Assembly (NCBI GenBank): GCA_947371415.1
Contig: CANBPJ010000028.1
Coordinates: 1 to 17,889 of the forward strand
DNA: 17,889 bases
Source of the DNA: Burkholderiaceae bacterium
GTDB lineage: Bacteria; Pseudomonadota; Gammaproteobacteria; Burkholderiales; Burkholderiaceae
Direction: 5' to 3'
Each line of letters opens with the position of its first letter. The stretch's first letter is position 1. Of the stretch, positions 1 through 7,028 are shown in pieces. The translations under genes were made by a program, and so were the position numbers. The notes beneath the pieces are model-generated. The model worked only from the letters and a program-made list of their open reading frames with translations, was not told the origin of the DNA and searched no databases.

Positions 1-185
1 ACAACTGCTTTAACTATCAGGAGGAGTATGCCCATAAAAATTAAGGCACCAAGCACTCCCGCAATAATAATGTGGATAAAACTTAATGAAGCTACATCTT
101 CCTGCAATCCTGACTTTTTACGCACACCCAAAAAAGCCCACAACACGGCGACCATGGATTGCATAAAACTACTTTTCTTACTCAT
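1..185 (-). CDS. DUF2970 family small membrane protein (3' end cut by window edge)
   Basis: The start codon at 185 overlaps the ctaG stop in an ATGA arrangement, so translation is probably coupled to ctaG. About 61 residues are visible and the reading frame runs off the window edge. The N-terminus is polar (MSKKSSFMQ), followed by a short hydrophobic stretch, a conserved-looking VRKKSG-EDVASL segment, and then one long transmembrane segment (roughly residues 36-61). This pattern matches the DUF2970 proteins that usually sit between ctaG and the cytochrome oxidase subunit III gene in Burkholderiales. The function is unknown; the position suggests a role in oxidase assembly, which is inference. 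Subunit III (coxC) would be expected just outside the window. Confidence 0.8.
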   Translation of the reverse strand, partial: MSKKSSFMQSMVAVLWAFLGVRKKSGLQEDVASLSFIHIIIAGVLGALIFMGILLLIVKAV

Positions 186-775
186 GAGACCGATTTCGAC
201 TTAGGAGTTGTTGAGCCTGCTGGCTGCTGACCAACACCCAACTCAAAGAAGGTGTAAGACAAAGTAATGGTTTTTATATCTGACGGTAAGCCTGCATCTA
301 TTACAAACACTACCGGCATTTTTTTGACTTCATGAGCCGCCAAGGTTTGCTGCTGAAAACAGAAACACTCTAATTTCGTAAAAAACTCCATTGCGCTTTT
401 TGGCGCATAACTCGGAATCGCTTGAGCCTCTACAGGGCGATTCATATTATTGGTAACTTCATACACAATTTCAGTCATTTCACCCGGATGCACTTCCAAG
501 TAATTCTTCACTGGACGGAATGTAAATGGGCCACGGCTATTTGAATCAAACTCAATCGTTACCACTCGCGAGTAGTCCACTTGAGTGTTACCTACCTTAT
601 TAGGGCTATACGCCCGAATACCGTAATCATTCTTGCTGGTCACCACATTAATGCCAGTAACCTCGCATAAGGCTTTGTACATTGGCACCAATGCATAACC
701 AAAACCAAACATCATTACAGAGGCAATCAGTAGCTTCAGTAAGATTTGGCGGTTAATGGAGGCGATAGCAGACAT
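182..775 (-). CDS. ctaG: Cytochrome c oxidase assembly protein CtaG (Cox11 family, copper chaperone)
   Basis: The predicted protein has 197 residues, a normal length for Cox11/CtaG. It delivers copper to the CuB site of oxidase subunit I from the periplasmic face of the inner membrane. It shows one N-terminal membrane anchor (about residues 11-31), the conserved VPMYKALCEVTG segment with Cys37, and the copper-binding ECFCF motif with Cys137 and Cys139 in a periplasmic beta domain. The C-terminal tail is Ser/Thr/Lys-rich and disordered. It lies 16 bp after the small assembly protein gene and overlaps the next gene by 4 bp, so it belongs to the cox operon. The start at 775 gives a short cytoplasmic tail (MSAIASINRQ), as is usual for the family, although its Shine-Dalgarno sequence is weak. 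Confidence 0.95.
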   Translation of the reverse strand: MSAIASINRQILLKLLIASVMMFGFGYALVPMYKALCEVTGINVVTSKNDYGIRAYSPNKVGNTQVDYSRVVTIEFDSNSRGPFTFRPVKNYLEVHPGEMTEIVYEVTNNMNRPVEAQAIPSYAPKSAMEFFTKLECFCFQQQTLAAHEVKKMPVVFVIDAGLPSDIKTITLSYTFFELGVGQQPAGSTTPKSKSVS

Positions 776-791
776 GAATAGTTCTTGAGAA

Positions 792-923
792 TTAACTCAA
801 TACGCTCCGCTTAATCACAATGCCAACAAAGAACACCACAGCAACGCTTAAAAGGATAAAACCCAACCTGCGATTACTAGCAGATTGGGATTTTTTTGCA
901 GCCGCTTTAGATTCCTGCAGCAT
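792..923 (-). CDS. Cytochrome oxidase small assembly protein (43 aa, single transmembrane)
   Basis: This short reading frame encodes 43 residues and begins 17 bases inside the 3' end of ctaD, in another frame. The N-terminal half is polar and basic (MLQESKAAAKKSQSASNRR), followed by one hydrophobic segment (about residues 20-37) and a short basic tail (IKRSVLS). Small single-helix proteins of this pattern sit between ctaD and ctaG in many Burkholderiales and are annotated as cytochrome oxidase small assembly proteins. A GAAGAG-like Shine-Dalgarno sequence lies a few bases before the ATG, inside ctaD. It fills the gap between the two genes almost exactly, and ctaG starts 16 bp later. Its role in oxidase assembly is inferred from position and architecture, not shown by a catalytic motif. 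Confidence 0.8.
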   Translation of the reverse strand: MLQESKAAAKKSQSASNRRLGFILLSVAVVFFVGIVIKRSVLS

Positions 924-2526
924 TTAACTCTTCAGCACTAGGAGGCGTTTCAAATGTATGGTGTGGTGCTGGTGAAGGCACAGTCCATTCCAAACCTTTG
1001 GCGCCATCCCATGGCTTCATTGGCGCTTTTTCGCCCTTGCCGCTGTAAGCTGGCAATACAACGAATACTAAGAAGTAAACCTGAGCCAAGCCAAATCCAA
1101 GGGCGCCGATAGAGGCAACCATATTGAAATCAGCAAACTGAGTTGGATAGTCAGCATAACGACGTGGCATGCCAGCCAGACCTAAGAAGTGCATTGGGAA
1201 GAAGGTCACGTTAAAGAAAATCATGGAAGCCCAAAAGTGGATCTTGCCGCGAGTTTCATTAGCCATGAAGCCAGTCCACTTTGGACACCAGTAATAGAAA
1301 CCAGCAAACATAGCGAACAATGAGCCAGCTACCAATACATAGTGGAAGTGGGCAACAACGTAGTAGGTATCTTGCACACCAATATCAATTGGGGCCAGCG
1401 CCAGGATCAAGCCCGTGAAACCGCCCATAGTGAATACGAAAATAAAGCCAACTGCCCATAACATCGGAGTTTCAAAGGTCATTGAACCCTTCCACATAGT
1501 GGCTACCCAGTTGAAAATCTTTACGCCGGTAGGAACAGCAATCAACATCGTTGCGTACATGAAGAACAGTTGACCTGTTACAGGCATGCCAGTTGCAAAC
1601 ATGTGGTGAGCCCAAACGATGAATGACAAGATCGCAATAGATGCGGTTGCATAAACCATAGAGCTATAGCCAAACAATGTTTTTCTAGAAAACGCAGGAA
1701 TGATTTCGCTCACGATTCCAAACGCTGGAAGAATCATGATGTACACCTCTGGGTGGCCAAAGAACCAGAAAATATGCTGGAACATGATTGGATCGCCACC
1801 ACCAACTGCGGAGAAGAAAGAAGTACCGAAATGACGGTCTGTCAGAACCATGGTGATGGCACCAGCCAACACAGGCATTACGGCGATCAACAAATAAGCA
1901 GTGATCAACCAAGTCCAGCAGAACATTGGCATCTTCATCAATGTCATACCAGGAGCGCGCATATTCAAGATGGTCACGATGATGTTAATCGAACCCATGA
2001 TGGAAGAAGCGCCCAACAAGTGAAGTGCAAAAATAGCCATGTCTAAACCTGGGCCCATCTGCGAAGTCAATGGAGCGTACAAAGTCCAACCGCCAGCAGG
2101 TGCACCACCAGGAGCCAAGAAAGAACCAAACAATAAGCAAGCCGCTACAGGAAGAATCCAGAAGCTAAAGTTGTTCATGCGGGCAAAGGCCATATCAGAT
2201 GCGCCGATCTGCAATGGAACCATCCAGTTTGCAAATCCAACAAATGCCGGCATGATCGCGCCAAACACCATCACCAAGCCATGCATGGTCGTTAATTGAT
2301 TGAAGAACTCAGGGCGCAGGAACTGCAAGCCCGGCTGGAACAATTCCAAACGAATACCTAAAGCCATCACACCACCAGCTAACAGGCTGATGAATGAGAA
2401 GATCAGGTACATCGTACCGATATCTTTATGGTTCGTTGCGAACAACCAACGACGCCAACCATGTGGCGTGTGATCATCATGCGCGTGGTCGTGTGCGTGA
2501 TCGTGGGTGGTAGAGACTGTGCTCAT
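907..2526 (-). CDS. ctaD: Cytochrome c oxidase subunit I (aa3-type, CtaD/CoxA)
   Basis: This is the catalytic, proton-pumping subunit of the terminal oxidase: 539 residues with about 12 membrane helices. Visible ligands are His82 and His395 (low-spin heme a), His393 (heme a3), and His258, His307 and His308 (CuB). Tyr262 in HPEVY is the residue expected to cross-link to the CuB histidine. Proton channel residues are present: Asp111 and Glu260 (D channel), and Thr333 and Lys336 in PTGVK (K channel). The N-terminus (residues 8-22) is rich in His and Asp, which could bind metal; this is seen in related proteins. A GGAG Shine-Dalgarno sequence at 2533-2536 supports the start. It lies 42 bp after coxB in the same operon. 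Confidence 0.98.
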   Translation of the reverse strand: MSTVSTTHDHAHDHAHDDHTPHGWRRWLFATNHKDIGTMYLIFSFISLLAGGVMALGIRLELFQPGLQFLRPEFFNQLTTMHGLVMVFGAIMPAFVGFANWMVPLQIGASDMAFARMNNFSFWILPVAACLLFGSFLAPGGAPAGGWTLYAPLTSQMGPGLDMAIFALHLLGASSIMGSINIIVTILNMRAPGMTLMKMPMFCWTWLITAYLLIAVMPVLAGAITMVLTDRHFGTSFFSAVGGGDPIMFQHIFWFFGHPEVYIMILPAFGIVSEIIPAFSRKTLFGYSSMVYATASIAILSFIVWAHHMFATGMPVTGQLFFMYATMLIAVPTGVKIFNWVATMWKGSMTFETPMLWAVGFIFVFTMGGFTGLILALAPIDIGVQDTYYVVAHFHYVLVAGSLFAMFAGFYYWCPKWTGFMANETRGKIHFWASMIFFNVTFFPMHFLGLAGMPRRYADYPTQFADFNMVASIGALGFGLAQVYFLVFVVLPAYSGKGEKAPMKPWDGAKGLEWTVPSPAPHHTFETPPSAEELNAAGI

Positions 2527-2566
2527 GGATTACTCCGGTTTAATTTAATCTGTATTAATAAATGAA

Positions 2567-3724
2567 TTACTTGCCAGCGCGCGTAGTAATAATGTCTTGG
2601 GTCTGAATCACTTCACCCGTTTTATTACCCCAAGCATTGCGGGTATAGGTAATCACTGCAGCGATATCGCCATCAGAAATTACACCAGCCCACTTCGGCA
2701 TAGCATTTTTACCGTTCAACAAAATGTTGTACTGTCCTTCTTTAGGTCCATTAACAACCTTGCTGCCATCTAAAGCTGGGAATGCTCCAGCACCCTTGCC
2801 GTTAGGCTGGTGGCATGCTGCGCAATTTGCCGCATACACTTTTGCGCCGCGCTCTTTTTGTTCATCCAATGTGTAAACCTTGGATGGATCATCTGAAGCA
2901 GCACCCATTTCTTTTTTCTTCTGCTCAACCCACTTGGTGTAGTCATCTTGTGAAACTACGTTAACCACAATAGGCATAAAGGCATGCTCTGCTCCACATA
3001 ATTCGGAGCATTGACCGCGGTAGACGCCGATCTTGTCAGCACGGAACCAGGCGTCGCGCACAAAGCCAGGGATTGCATCTTGCTTCACACCAAATGCCGG
3101 AATAGTCCATGAGTGGATCACGTCATTCGCCGTAGTAATGATGCGAATCTTTTTACCAACAGGTACAACCATCTCGTTATCGACTTCCATCAAATAGGTA
3201 TTTGATTTAGGCGCTAAGTTATTGATTGCTTCACGTGGAGTCGACAGGGTGGACAGGAAGCTAATGCCTTCGCCTTCACCTTTGATGTAGTCGTAACCCC
3301 ATTTCCACTGATAACCAGTGGTCTTAATTGTGATGTCTGAGTTGGTAGTGTCTTTCATTGCCACAACAGTTTTTGTTGCTGGCAAAGCCATACCAATCAC
3401 GATTAACAGTGGAATCACTGTCCAAATAATTTCAACAGTAGTGCTCTCATGGAATGAGGCAGATTTAGCACCCAATGACTTGCGATGCTTAAGGATGGAA
3501 TAGAACATCACCCCAAAAACACCTACAAAAATCACTGCGCAAATAATCAACATCATCCAATGTAGCCAATGGATTTCTTGCATGATTTTGGTTGCTGGGG
3601 CAGTGAAATTCATCTGCATGACAGCGGGGCCGCCCTGCATATCTTCAACTGCGTATGCAAATGCAGTGCCGAAGGCTGCTACTAAATAGAGCGAAGCCCT
3701 AGTAACTTTTCCAAATAAATTCAT
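2567..3724 (-). CDS. coxB: Cytochrome c oxidase subunit II with fused C-terminal cytochrome c domain
   Basis: This 385-residue subunit accepts electrons from cytochrome c at the binuclear CuA centre and passes them to subunit I. An N-terminal signal peptide (about residues 1-25) is followed by two membrane helices (about 53-78 and 97-115). The periplasmic cupredoxin domain has the CuA ligands His204, Cys239, Glu241, Cys243, His247 and Met250. After a charged linker there is a class I cytochrome c domain with CAACH (Cys301, Cys304, His305) and a likely axial Met342 in NAMPKW. The fusion makes the enzyme caa3-like and lengthens the protein beyond the roughly 250-300 residues of plain subunit II. 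It is the first gene of the operon, with a promoter candidate about 90 bases upstream. Confidence 0.97.
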   Translation of the reverse strand: MNLFGKVTRASLYLVAAFGTAFAYAVEDMQGGPAVMQMNFTAPATKIMQEIHWLHWMMLIICAVIFVGVFGVMFYSILKHRKSLGAKSASFHESTTVEIIWTVIPLLIVIGMALPATKTVVAMKDTTNSDITIKTTGYQWKWGYDYIKGEGEGISFLSTLSTPREAINNLAPKSNTYLMEVDNEMVVPVGKKIRIITTANDVIHSWTIPAFGVKQDAIPGFVRDAWFRADKIGVYRGQCSELCGAEHAFMPIVVNVVSQDDYTKWVEQKKKEMGAASDDPSKVYTLDEQKERGAKVYAANCAACHQPNGKGAGAFPALDGSKVVNGPKEGQYNILLNGKNAMPKWAGVISDGDIAAVITYTRNAWGNKTGEVIQTQDIITTRAGK

Positions 3725-3814
3725 CTTAATCTCTGTTTATTGTCGTGAACTTCTGTGGCAATACAGCCCCAGATAGCCCAAAAATGCGGTTTCAAGCCAA
3801 TACATCTAGCGCTG

Positions 3815-3843
3815 ATTATAGGGTTAATTAAGTTCAACAACAA
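3815..3843 (-). promoter_or_regulatory. Probable sigma-70 promoter of the cox operon
   Basis: On the minus strand a perfect -10 box TATAAT (3820 to 3815) is preceded, after a 17-base spacer, by TTGTTG (3843 to 3838) as a weak -35. Transcription would begin near 3808, giving an 80-90 base leader before coxB. It is the only strong -10 in the 181-base gap between the methyltransferase and coxB. No operator was recognised. Confidence 0.55.
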
Positions 3844-3846
3844 ACC

Positions 3847-3861
3847 AGGCTGGCCCAGCTT
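3847..3861 (-). terminator. Weak hairpin after the methyltransferase gene
   Basis: On the minus strand AAGCTG-GGC-CAGCCT can form a 6-bp stem (one G-U pair) with a 3-base loop, followed by the T-rich but interrupted GGTTTGTTGTTG. It lies between the methyltransferase stop and the cox promoter, where a terminator would be useful. The T tract is poor, so it may not terminate. Confidence 0.25.
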
Positions 3862-3905
3862 GCCTCAATCTTAATAAAGGTTTAAAAGATAGTGAATACT
3901 CACAC

Positions 3906-4709
3906 TTAAGCAGAATCACTCCTAGTCTTGCGCCCGATTTGATTTGGATCAATATAGGCGACATGATCCTCCGCTCTAGCCAGGTGCTTACCCAAAGCCC
4001 AAGCGTGTCCATAAACGACCTCTAAAGTGAGCTTTTTAGGTAACTGAGTAAACGGGGTGCTATTTTGGCTCTCAACAGCCAGTAAATTTAAAGCTCGGGC
4101 ATCGGACAATAACAGTGCGTCAGACTCGTAGTCCAAGTTAAGGAACTCCATATCCATCACTGGGTCAGAAAAACGCTCGCCCAGCAGGGCATCCCCCATA
4201 TCGTGCATATCCCAAGGGCTGGCCAAGCCCTTCAAGGACAATTTCTGAGCTAGGTCTTCAGCGCGCAACTCTTTAGCAGTGTCGGGGCCTAAATAGCTCA
4301 ATGTGAGCAAGCCCCCCTCTTTAAGAACTCGCCAACACTCCTGCAAAAAATGCTTTGGGTCGGCCAAATCCTGCATGAACATCACACTGAACACTAAATC
4401 TACCGAATTGTCGGGAAGATTGATTCGGCCTGTCTTCATGTAGTCTTCCAAGGAGATCAAGGATGAAAACTTCAGTCTTGAATTCCAAAAACGAGCCATC
4501 CTAAATTTCAATAAATCAAAGCTGGATAACTCCACTTCTGGCGCACTATGAAAAAGTAAACCTGGAAAACGTTTTGTCAGACAACGTGCATGCGCCCCAG
4601 GAAAATCTGGAACAACTAAGACGTCTTTTACTTCCAGCTTCACGATATCTAATTTCTGCAACATACGGTCTGCAATTTCGTCCTGAAGCCATCTGATTGA
4701 TTGGGTCAT
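3906..4709 (-). CDS. BioC-like SAM-dependent methyltransferase
   Basis: From the ATG at 4709 the protein has 267 residues. It starts MTQSIRWLQDEIADRM and resembles the class I methyltransferases annotated as BioC-like (malonyl-ACP methyltransferase of biotin synthesis). Supporting motifs are LPDNSVDLVFSVMFMQDL (residues 98-115, motif IV region), the WRVLKEGGLLTLSYLGPDT segment (126-144), and the C-terminal LEVVYGHAWALGKH (229-242), typical of BioC-type proteins. Motif I is odd: residues 29-38 read DVLVVPDFPG instead of a glycine-rich D-x-G-x-G-x-G loop. The reading frame continues upstream to 4868, but that extension runs through comF on the other strand and is unlikely. No other biotin genes are nearby, so the substrate is uncertain and a BioC symbol is not assigned. 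Confidence 0.75.
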   Translation of the reverse strand: MTQSIRWLQDEIADRMLQKLDIVKLEVKDVLVVPDFPGAHARCLTKRFPGLLFHSAPEVELSSFDLLKFRMARFWNSRLKFSSLISLEDYMKTGRINLPDNSVDLVFSVMFMQDLADPKHFLQECWRVLKEGGLLTLSYLGPDTAKELRAEDLAQKLSLKGLASPWDMHDMGDALLGERFSDPVMDMEFLNLDYESDALLLSDARALNLLAVESQNSTPFTQLPKKLTLEVVYGHAWALGKHLARAEDHVAYIDPNQIGRKTRSDSA

Positions 4710-4723
4710 TGGCTGAGTATACT
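4697..4723 (+). promoter_or_regulatory. Candidate comF promoter (half of a symmetric divergent promoter)
   Basis: TTGATT (4697-4702) and TATACT (4718-4723) form a -35/-10 pair with a 15-base spacer, shorter than the usual 16-18. Transcription would begin about 2-5 bases before the comF ATG at 4733, leaving almost no leader. There is no Shine-Dalgarno sequence before that ATG. Confidence 0.4.
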
Positions 4724-4727
4724 CAGC
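4712..4727. repeat. Perfect 16-bp palindrome between divergent start codons
   Basis: GCTGAGTATACTCAGC is a perfect inverted repeat with no spacer, placed in the 23-bp gap between the start codons of the methyltransferase (4709) and comF (4733). Its centre contains TATACT on both strands, so one element can supply the -10 box in both directions. It could also be an operator for a dimeric regulator. Confidence 0.9.
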
Positions 4728-4742
4728 GGCCGATGCATTCAA
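4716..4742 (-). promoter_or_regulatory. Candidate methyltransferase promoter (other half of the symmetric divergent promoter)
   Basis: On the minus strand TTGAAT (4742 to 4737) and TATACT (4721 to 4716) are separated by 15 bases, mirroring the comF side. The -10 box ends six bases before the ATG at 4709, so transcription would start at or next to the start codon. No Shine-Dalgarno sequence is present. Confidence 0.45.
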
Positions 4743-5509
4743 TAGAGAATATTTTCCAAGCAATTTGTGCCCACCTATTGCCCAGCGCTTGCATTGTTTG
4801 TGAGGCATTTCAACGGCACATTCTCTGCACTCATTGCGCAGCCTTATTAGCCACAGAACAGCTATCAAACTATGAATGTTGTCAGCAATGTGGCCACACC
4901 CTTAAGGAAGGTGAGATTGCAGAACAACGCTGCCGCGAATGTGAAAGCAATCCTCCCTACTTTGATGAAACCCACTGCCTCGATCGCTATGACGGTAGAC
5001 TGCAATCCGCTTTGCATCAACTCAAATATCAAGGTCGTCTTGCTTGCGCACATGGGCTTGCGTCAACATGGAATCAACTGATGGCTAATGACCTAAAAGG
5101 TCAACAGGCAAACTATTTGCTGCCAGTACCACTGAGCCAGGTAAAGCTGTGTAGTAGAGGATTTAATCAGAGCTGGGAATTAGCTAGACGCATTCGCTGC
5201 ACAAACCAAATCAATAAAAATCCCCATATCTTGCTGCGGCACCACCACACACAACATCAGGCCAATGAAAACCGAGCAAATCGTTATAAAGCCATTCAGA
5301 ATATGTTCTATGTCAACCCCAAATACAGAGGGCATCTAGAGTCTGCTACTGTTATTGTGTTTGACGATGTCATGACCAGCGGGGCAACCTTAAATGAGAT
5401 TGCATATGTTCTGAAGGACAATGGTGTGTCACGAGTGATTAATTGGGTTCTACTAAGAACACTTCACCCAACGCAACAAAGAACGGCACAAAGACCAGAG
5501 CATGTTTAA
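4733..5509 (+). CDS. comF: ComF family protein (phosphoribosyltransferase-like, zinc-finger N-terminus)
   Basis: The start at 4733 gives 258 residues. The N-terminus carries paired cysteines typical of the ComF zinc ribbon: Cys20/Cys23, Cys32/Cys35, Cys50/Cys53 and Cys67/Cys70. The C-terminal half is a type I phosphoribosyltransferase fold with the PRPP-binding signature VIVFDDVMTSGAT (residues 207-219) and the LLPVPLS and SRGFNQSWELAR segments (129-151). ComF proteins act in DNA uptake in transformable bacteria and have been linked to handling of incoming single-stranded DNA; the precise activity is not settled. An in-frame ATG at 4697 would add 12 residues but overlaps the divergent methyltransferase. 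The 3' end overlaps trmL by 8 bases, suggesting coupled translation. Confidence 0.9.
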   Translation: MHSIENIFQAICAHLLPSACIVCEAFQRHILCTHCAALLATEQLSNYECCQQCGHTLKEGEIAEQRCRECESNPPYFDETHCLDRYDGRLQSALHQLKYQGRLACAHGLASTWNQLMANDLKGQQANYLLPVPLSQVKLCSRGFNQSWELARRIRCTNQINKNPHILLRHHHTQHQANENRANRYKAIQNMFYVNPKYRGHLESATVIVFDDVMTSGATLNEIAYVLKDNGVSRVINWVLLRTLHPTQQRTAQRPEHV

Positions 5510-5972
5510 TATTGTTTTATTCGAACCAGAAATTCCGCCCAATACAGGCAACATCATTCGCCTTTGTGCGAACACGGGTGCAAGGTTGCATTTAATTGAG
5601 CCGCTAGGCTTTCCAATGGAAGATGCCAAGCTTCGCAGAGCAGGTCTGGATTATCACGAGTTCGCCAAAGTGAAGGTACATAAAAACTGGGCGGAATTTA
5701 TTGCAAATGAACAGCCCAAGGCTGAGCGTATTTTTGCATTGACCACCAAGGGATCTGGAAAGTTTCATGATGGACACTATTTACCTGAGGATTACTTTGT
5801 ATTTGGCTCAGAGACCAAGGGAATAACAGGGGAAGTGAGAAGCGCCATTCCAATACCCAATCAAATGCGCTTAGCAATGCAAGACAGCAGTCGCAGCTTG
5901 AATCTCTCGAATACAGTAGCGATTGTGGTGTATGAAGCTTGGCGCCAAAACGGACTACTTGGCGGGAACTAG
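5502..5972 (+). CDS. trmL: tRNA (cytidine(34)-2'-O)-methyltransferase TrmL
   Basis: This 156-residue protein has normal length for TrmL, a SPOUT-class enzyme that methylates the ribose of the wobble nucleotide in tRNA-Leu isoacceptors using SAM. All three knot motifs are visible: EPEIPPNTGNIIRLCANTG (residues 8-26), FVFGSETKG (99-107) and the C-terminal SRSLNLSNTVAIVVYEAWR (130-148). The start ATG lies within the last codons of comF (8-base overlap), so the two genes are expressed together from the comF side. It ends only 7 bp from the stop of the convergent gpsA gene. Confidence 0.95.
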   Translation: MFNIVLFEPEIPPNTGNIIRLCANTGARLHLIEPLGFPMEDAKLRRAGLDYHEFAKVKVHKNWAEFIANEQPKAERIFALTTKGSGKFHDGHYLPEDYFVFGSETKGITGEVRSAIPIPNQMRLAMQDSSRSLNLSNTVAIVVYEAWRQNGLLGGN

Positions 5973-5991
5973 TCGAAACTTAAACTTCGAC
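5972..5991. other. Hairpin at the convergent trmL/gpsA ends
   Basis: GTCGAA (5972-5977) and TTCGAC (5986-5991) form a perfect 6-bp stem around an 8-base loop, spanning the stop codons of both convergent genes. There is no T run on either side, so intrinsic termination is doubtful. It may only protect 3' ends or be a chance feature. Confidence 0.3.
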
Positions 5992-7002
5992 CTTGGGGTC
6001 GCGCCCCATCAGTTTTTTAATGGCTTCATGCGGGGAGAGTGCTCCGGACAAAACTTCACCCATCATGGCAGTAATTGGCATCTCGACACCCAAACTCGTA
6101 GCGAGATTAGCCACCGCGGAAGCGCACAATACCCCCTCTGCAACATGTCCTAAGCCACCCAAGATTTCAGGTAAGGGTTTTCCTGCTGCCAGCGCCAATC
6201 CAACCCGACGATTACGGGATAGATCACCAGTGGCAGTCAAAATTAAATCGCCTACGCCAGTCAATCCCATGCAGGTCTCAGGCCTGCCACCAGCAGCCTT
6301 GACCAAGCGCATCATTTCTGCAAGACCGCGGGTTAAGACCGCAGCACGTGCATTGAGCCCAAGATCTAAACCATCGCCAATACCAGCAGCAATCGCTAGG
6401 ATATTTTTAACGGCGCCACCTAATTCAACGCCGACCAAATCATCGCTGGCATAAATACGCATATTGCCGTGATGAAATGCGTCCTGAACAATGTCGCACA
6501 AAGTATTTGATTTGCTCGCAATCGTTAATGCACATGGCATGCCATTGCCAACCTCTTGAGCAAAACTAGGTCCTGACAAAGCACCATAGGAATGATGGAG
6601 GCCATGGCTATGAAGCCTGTCTTCACGAGCTACTACTTGATGTGGGAGCAAGGTGGTGCTGGGCTCTAAGCCCTTACACAACCAAACTATATTCAATGGA
6701 TGCTTAGCAATACGCAATACCTGCGCTGCTGTTTCTGATAAGCCTGACATCGGAGTGGCAATCACCAAGAGGTCATTTTCAGAAAGGCGCTCAATAGCGC
6801 GCTCAAAGCTGCTTTCTAATTGCAGGCCTGTAGGCAAGGTGACGCCAGGCAAATACGCCTTGTTTTCACCCGCTCTTTGAATGCCCTCTAGCTGCTCAGC
6901 ACTACGTGACCATAGACAAACGTCACCCGACTGAAGATGGCGCGCAGCTTGTGCGGCCATAGCAGTGCCCCAAGATCCAGCGCCAAGCAGCGTCACCTTC
7001 AT
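5980..7002 (-). CDS. gpsA: NAD(P)-dependent glycerol-3-phosphate dehydrogenase
   Basis: This enzyme reduces dihydroxyacetone phosphate to sn-glycerol 3-phosphate for phospholipid synthesis in the cytoplasm. The 340-residue protein has the Rossmann motif LLGAGSWGTAMA at residues 5-16, the VIATPMSGL segment at 80-88, Lys110 in WLCKGLE, LSGPSFAQEV at 142-151, and the catalytic Lys199 in GGAVKNILAIAAG. The LSRNRRVG motif (261-268) follows. Length and motif order are those of a complete GpsA. It is the last gene of a four-gene unit (rhodanese, grxC, secB, gpsA), 26 bp after secB. The secB-gpsA neighbourhood is widely conserved in proteobacteria. Confidence 0.97.
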   Translation of the reverse strand: MKVTLLGAGSWGTAMAAQAARHLQSGDVCLWSRSAEQLEGIQRAGENKAYLPGVTLPTGLQLESSFERAIERLSENDLLVIATPMSGLSETAAQVLRIAKHPLNIVWLCKGLEPSTTLLPHQVVAREDRLHSHGLHHSYGALSGPSFAQEVGNGMPCALTIASKSNTLCDIVQDAFHHGNMRIYASDDLVGVELGGAVKNILAIAAGIGDGLDLGLNARAAVLTRGLAEMMRLVKAAGGRPETCMGLTGVGDLILTATGDLSRNRRVGLALAAGKPLPEILGGLGHVAEGVLCASAVANLATSLGVEMPITAMMGEVLSGALSPHEAIKKLMGRDPKVEV

Positions 7003-7028
7003 GATCTGTGGGCTTTGGTTAAATGGGC

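Noticed and set aside
3824..4012. A 62-residue minus-strand reading frame overlapping the end of the methyltransferase
   Set aside because: It lies in another frame over the methyltransferase 3' end, resembles no family and would overlap the cox promoter and the weak terminator.
4710..4868. N-terminal extension of the methyltransferase to 4868
   Set aside because: The added 53 residues run antisense through the comF start region, have no domain character, and the shorter start matches the conserved SIRWLQDEIADRM beginning.
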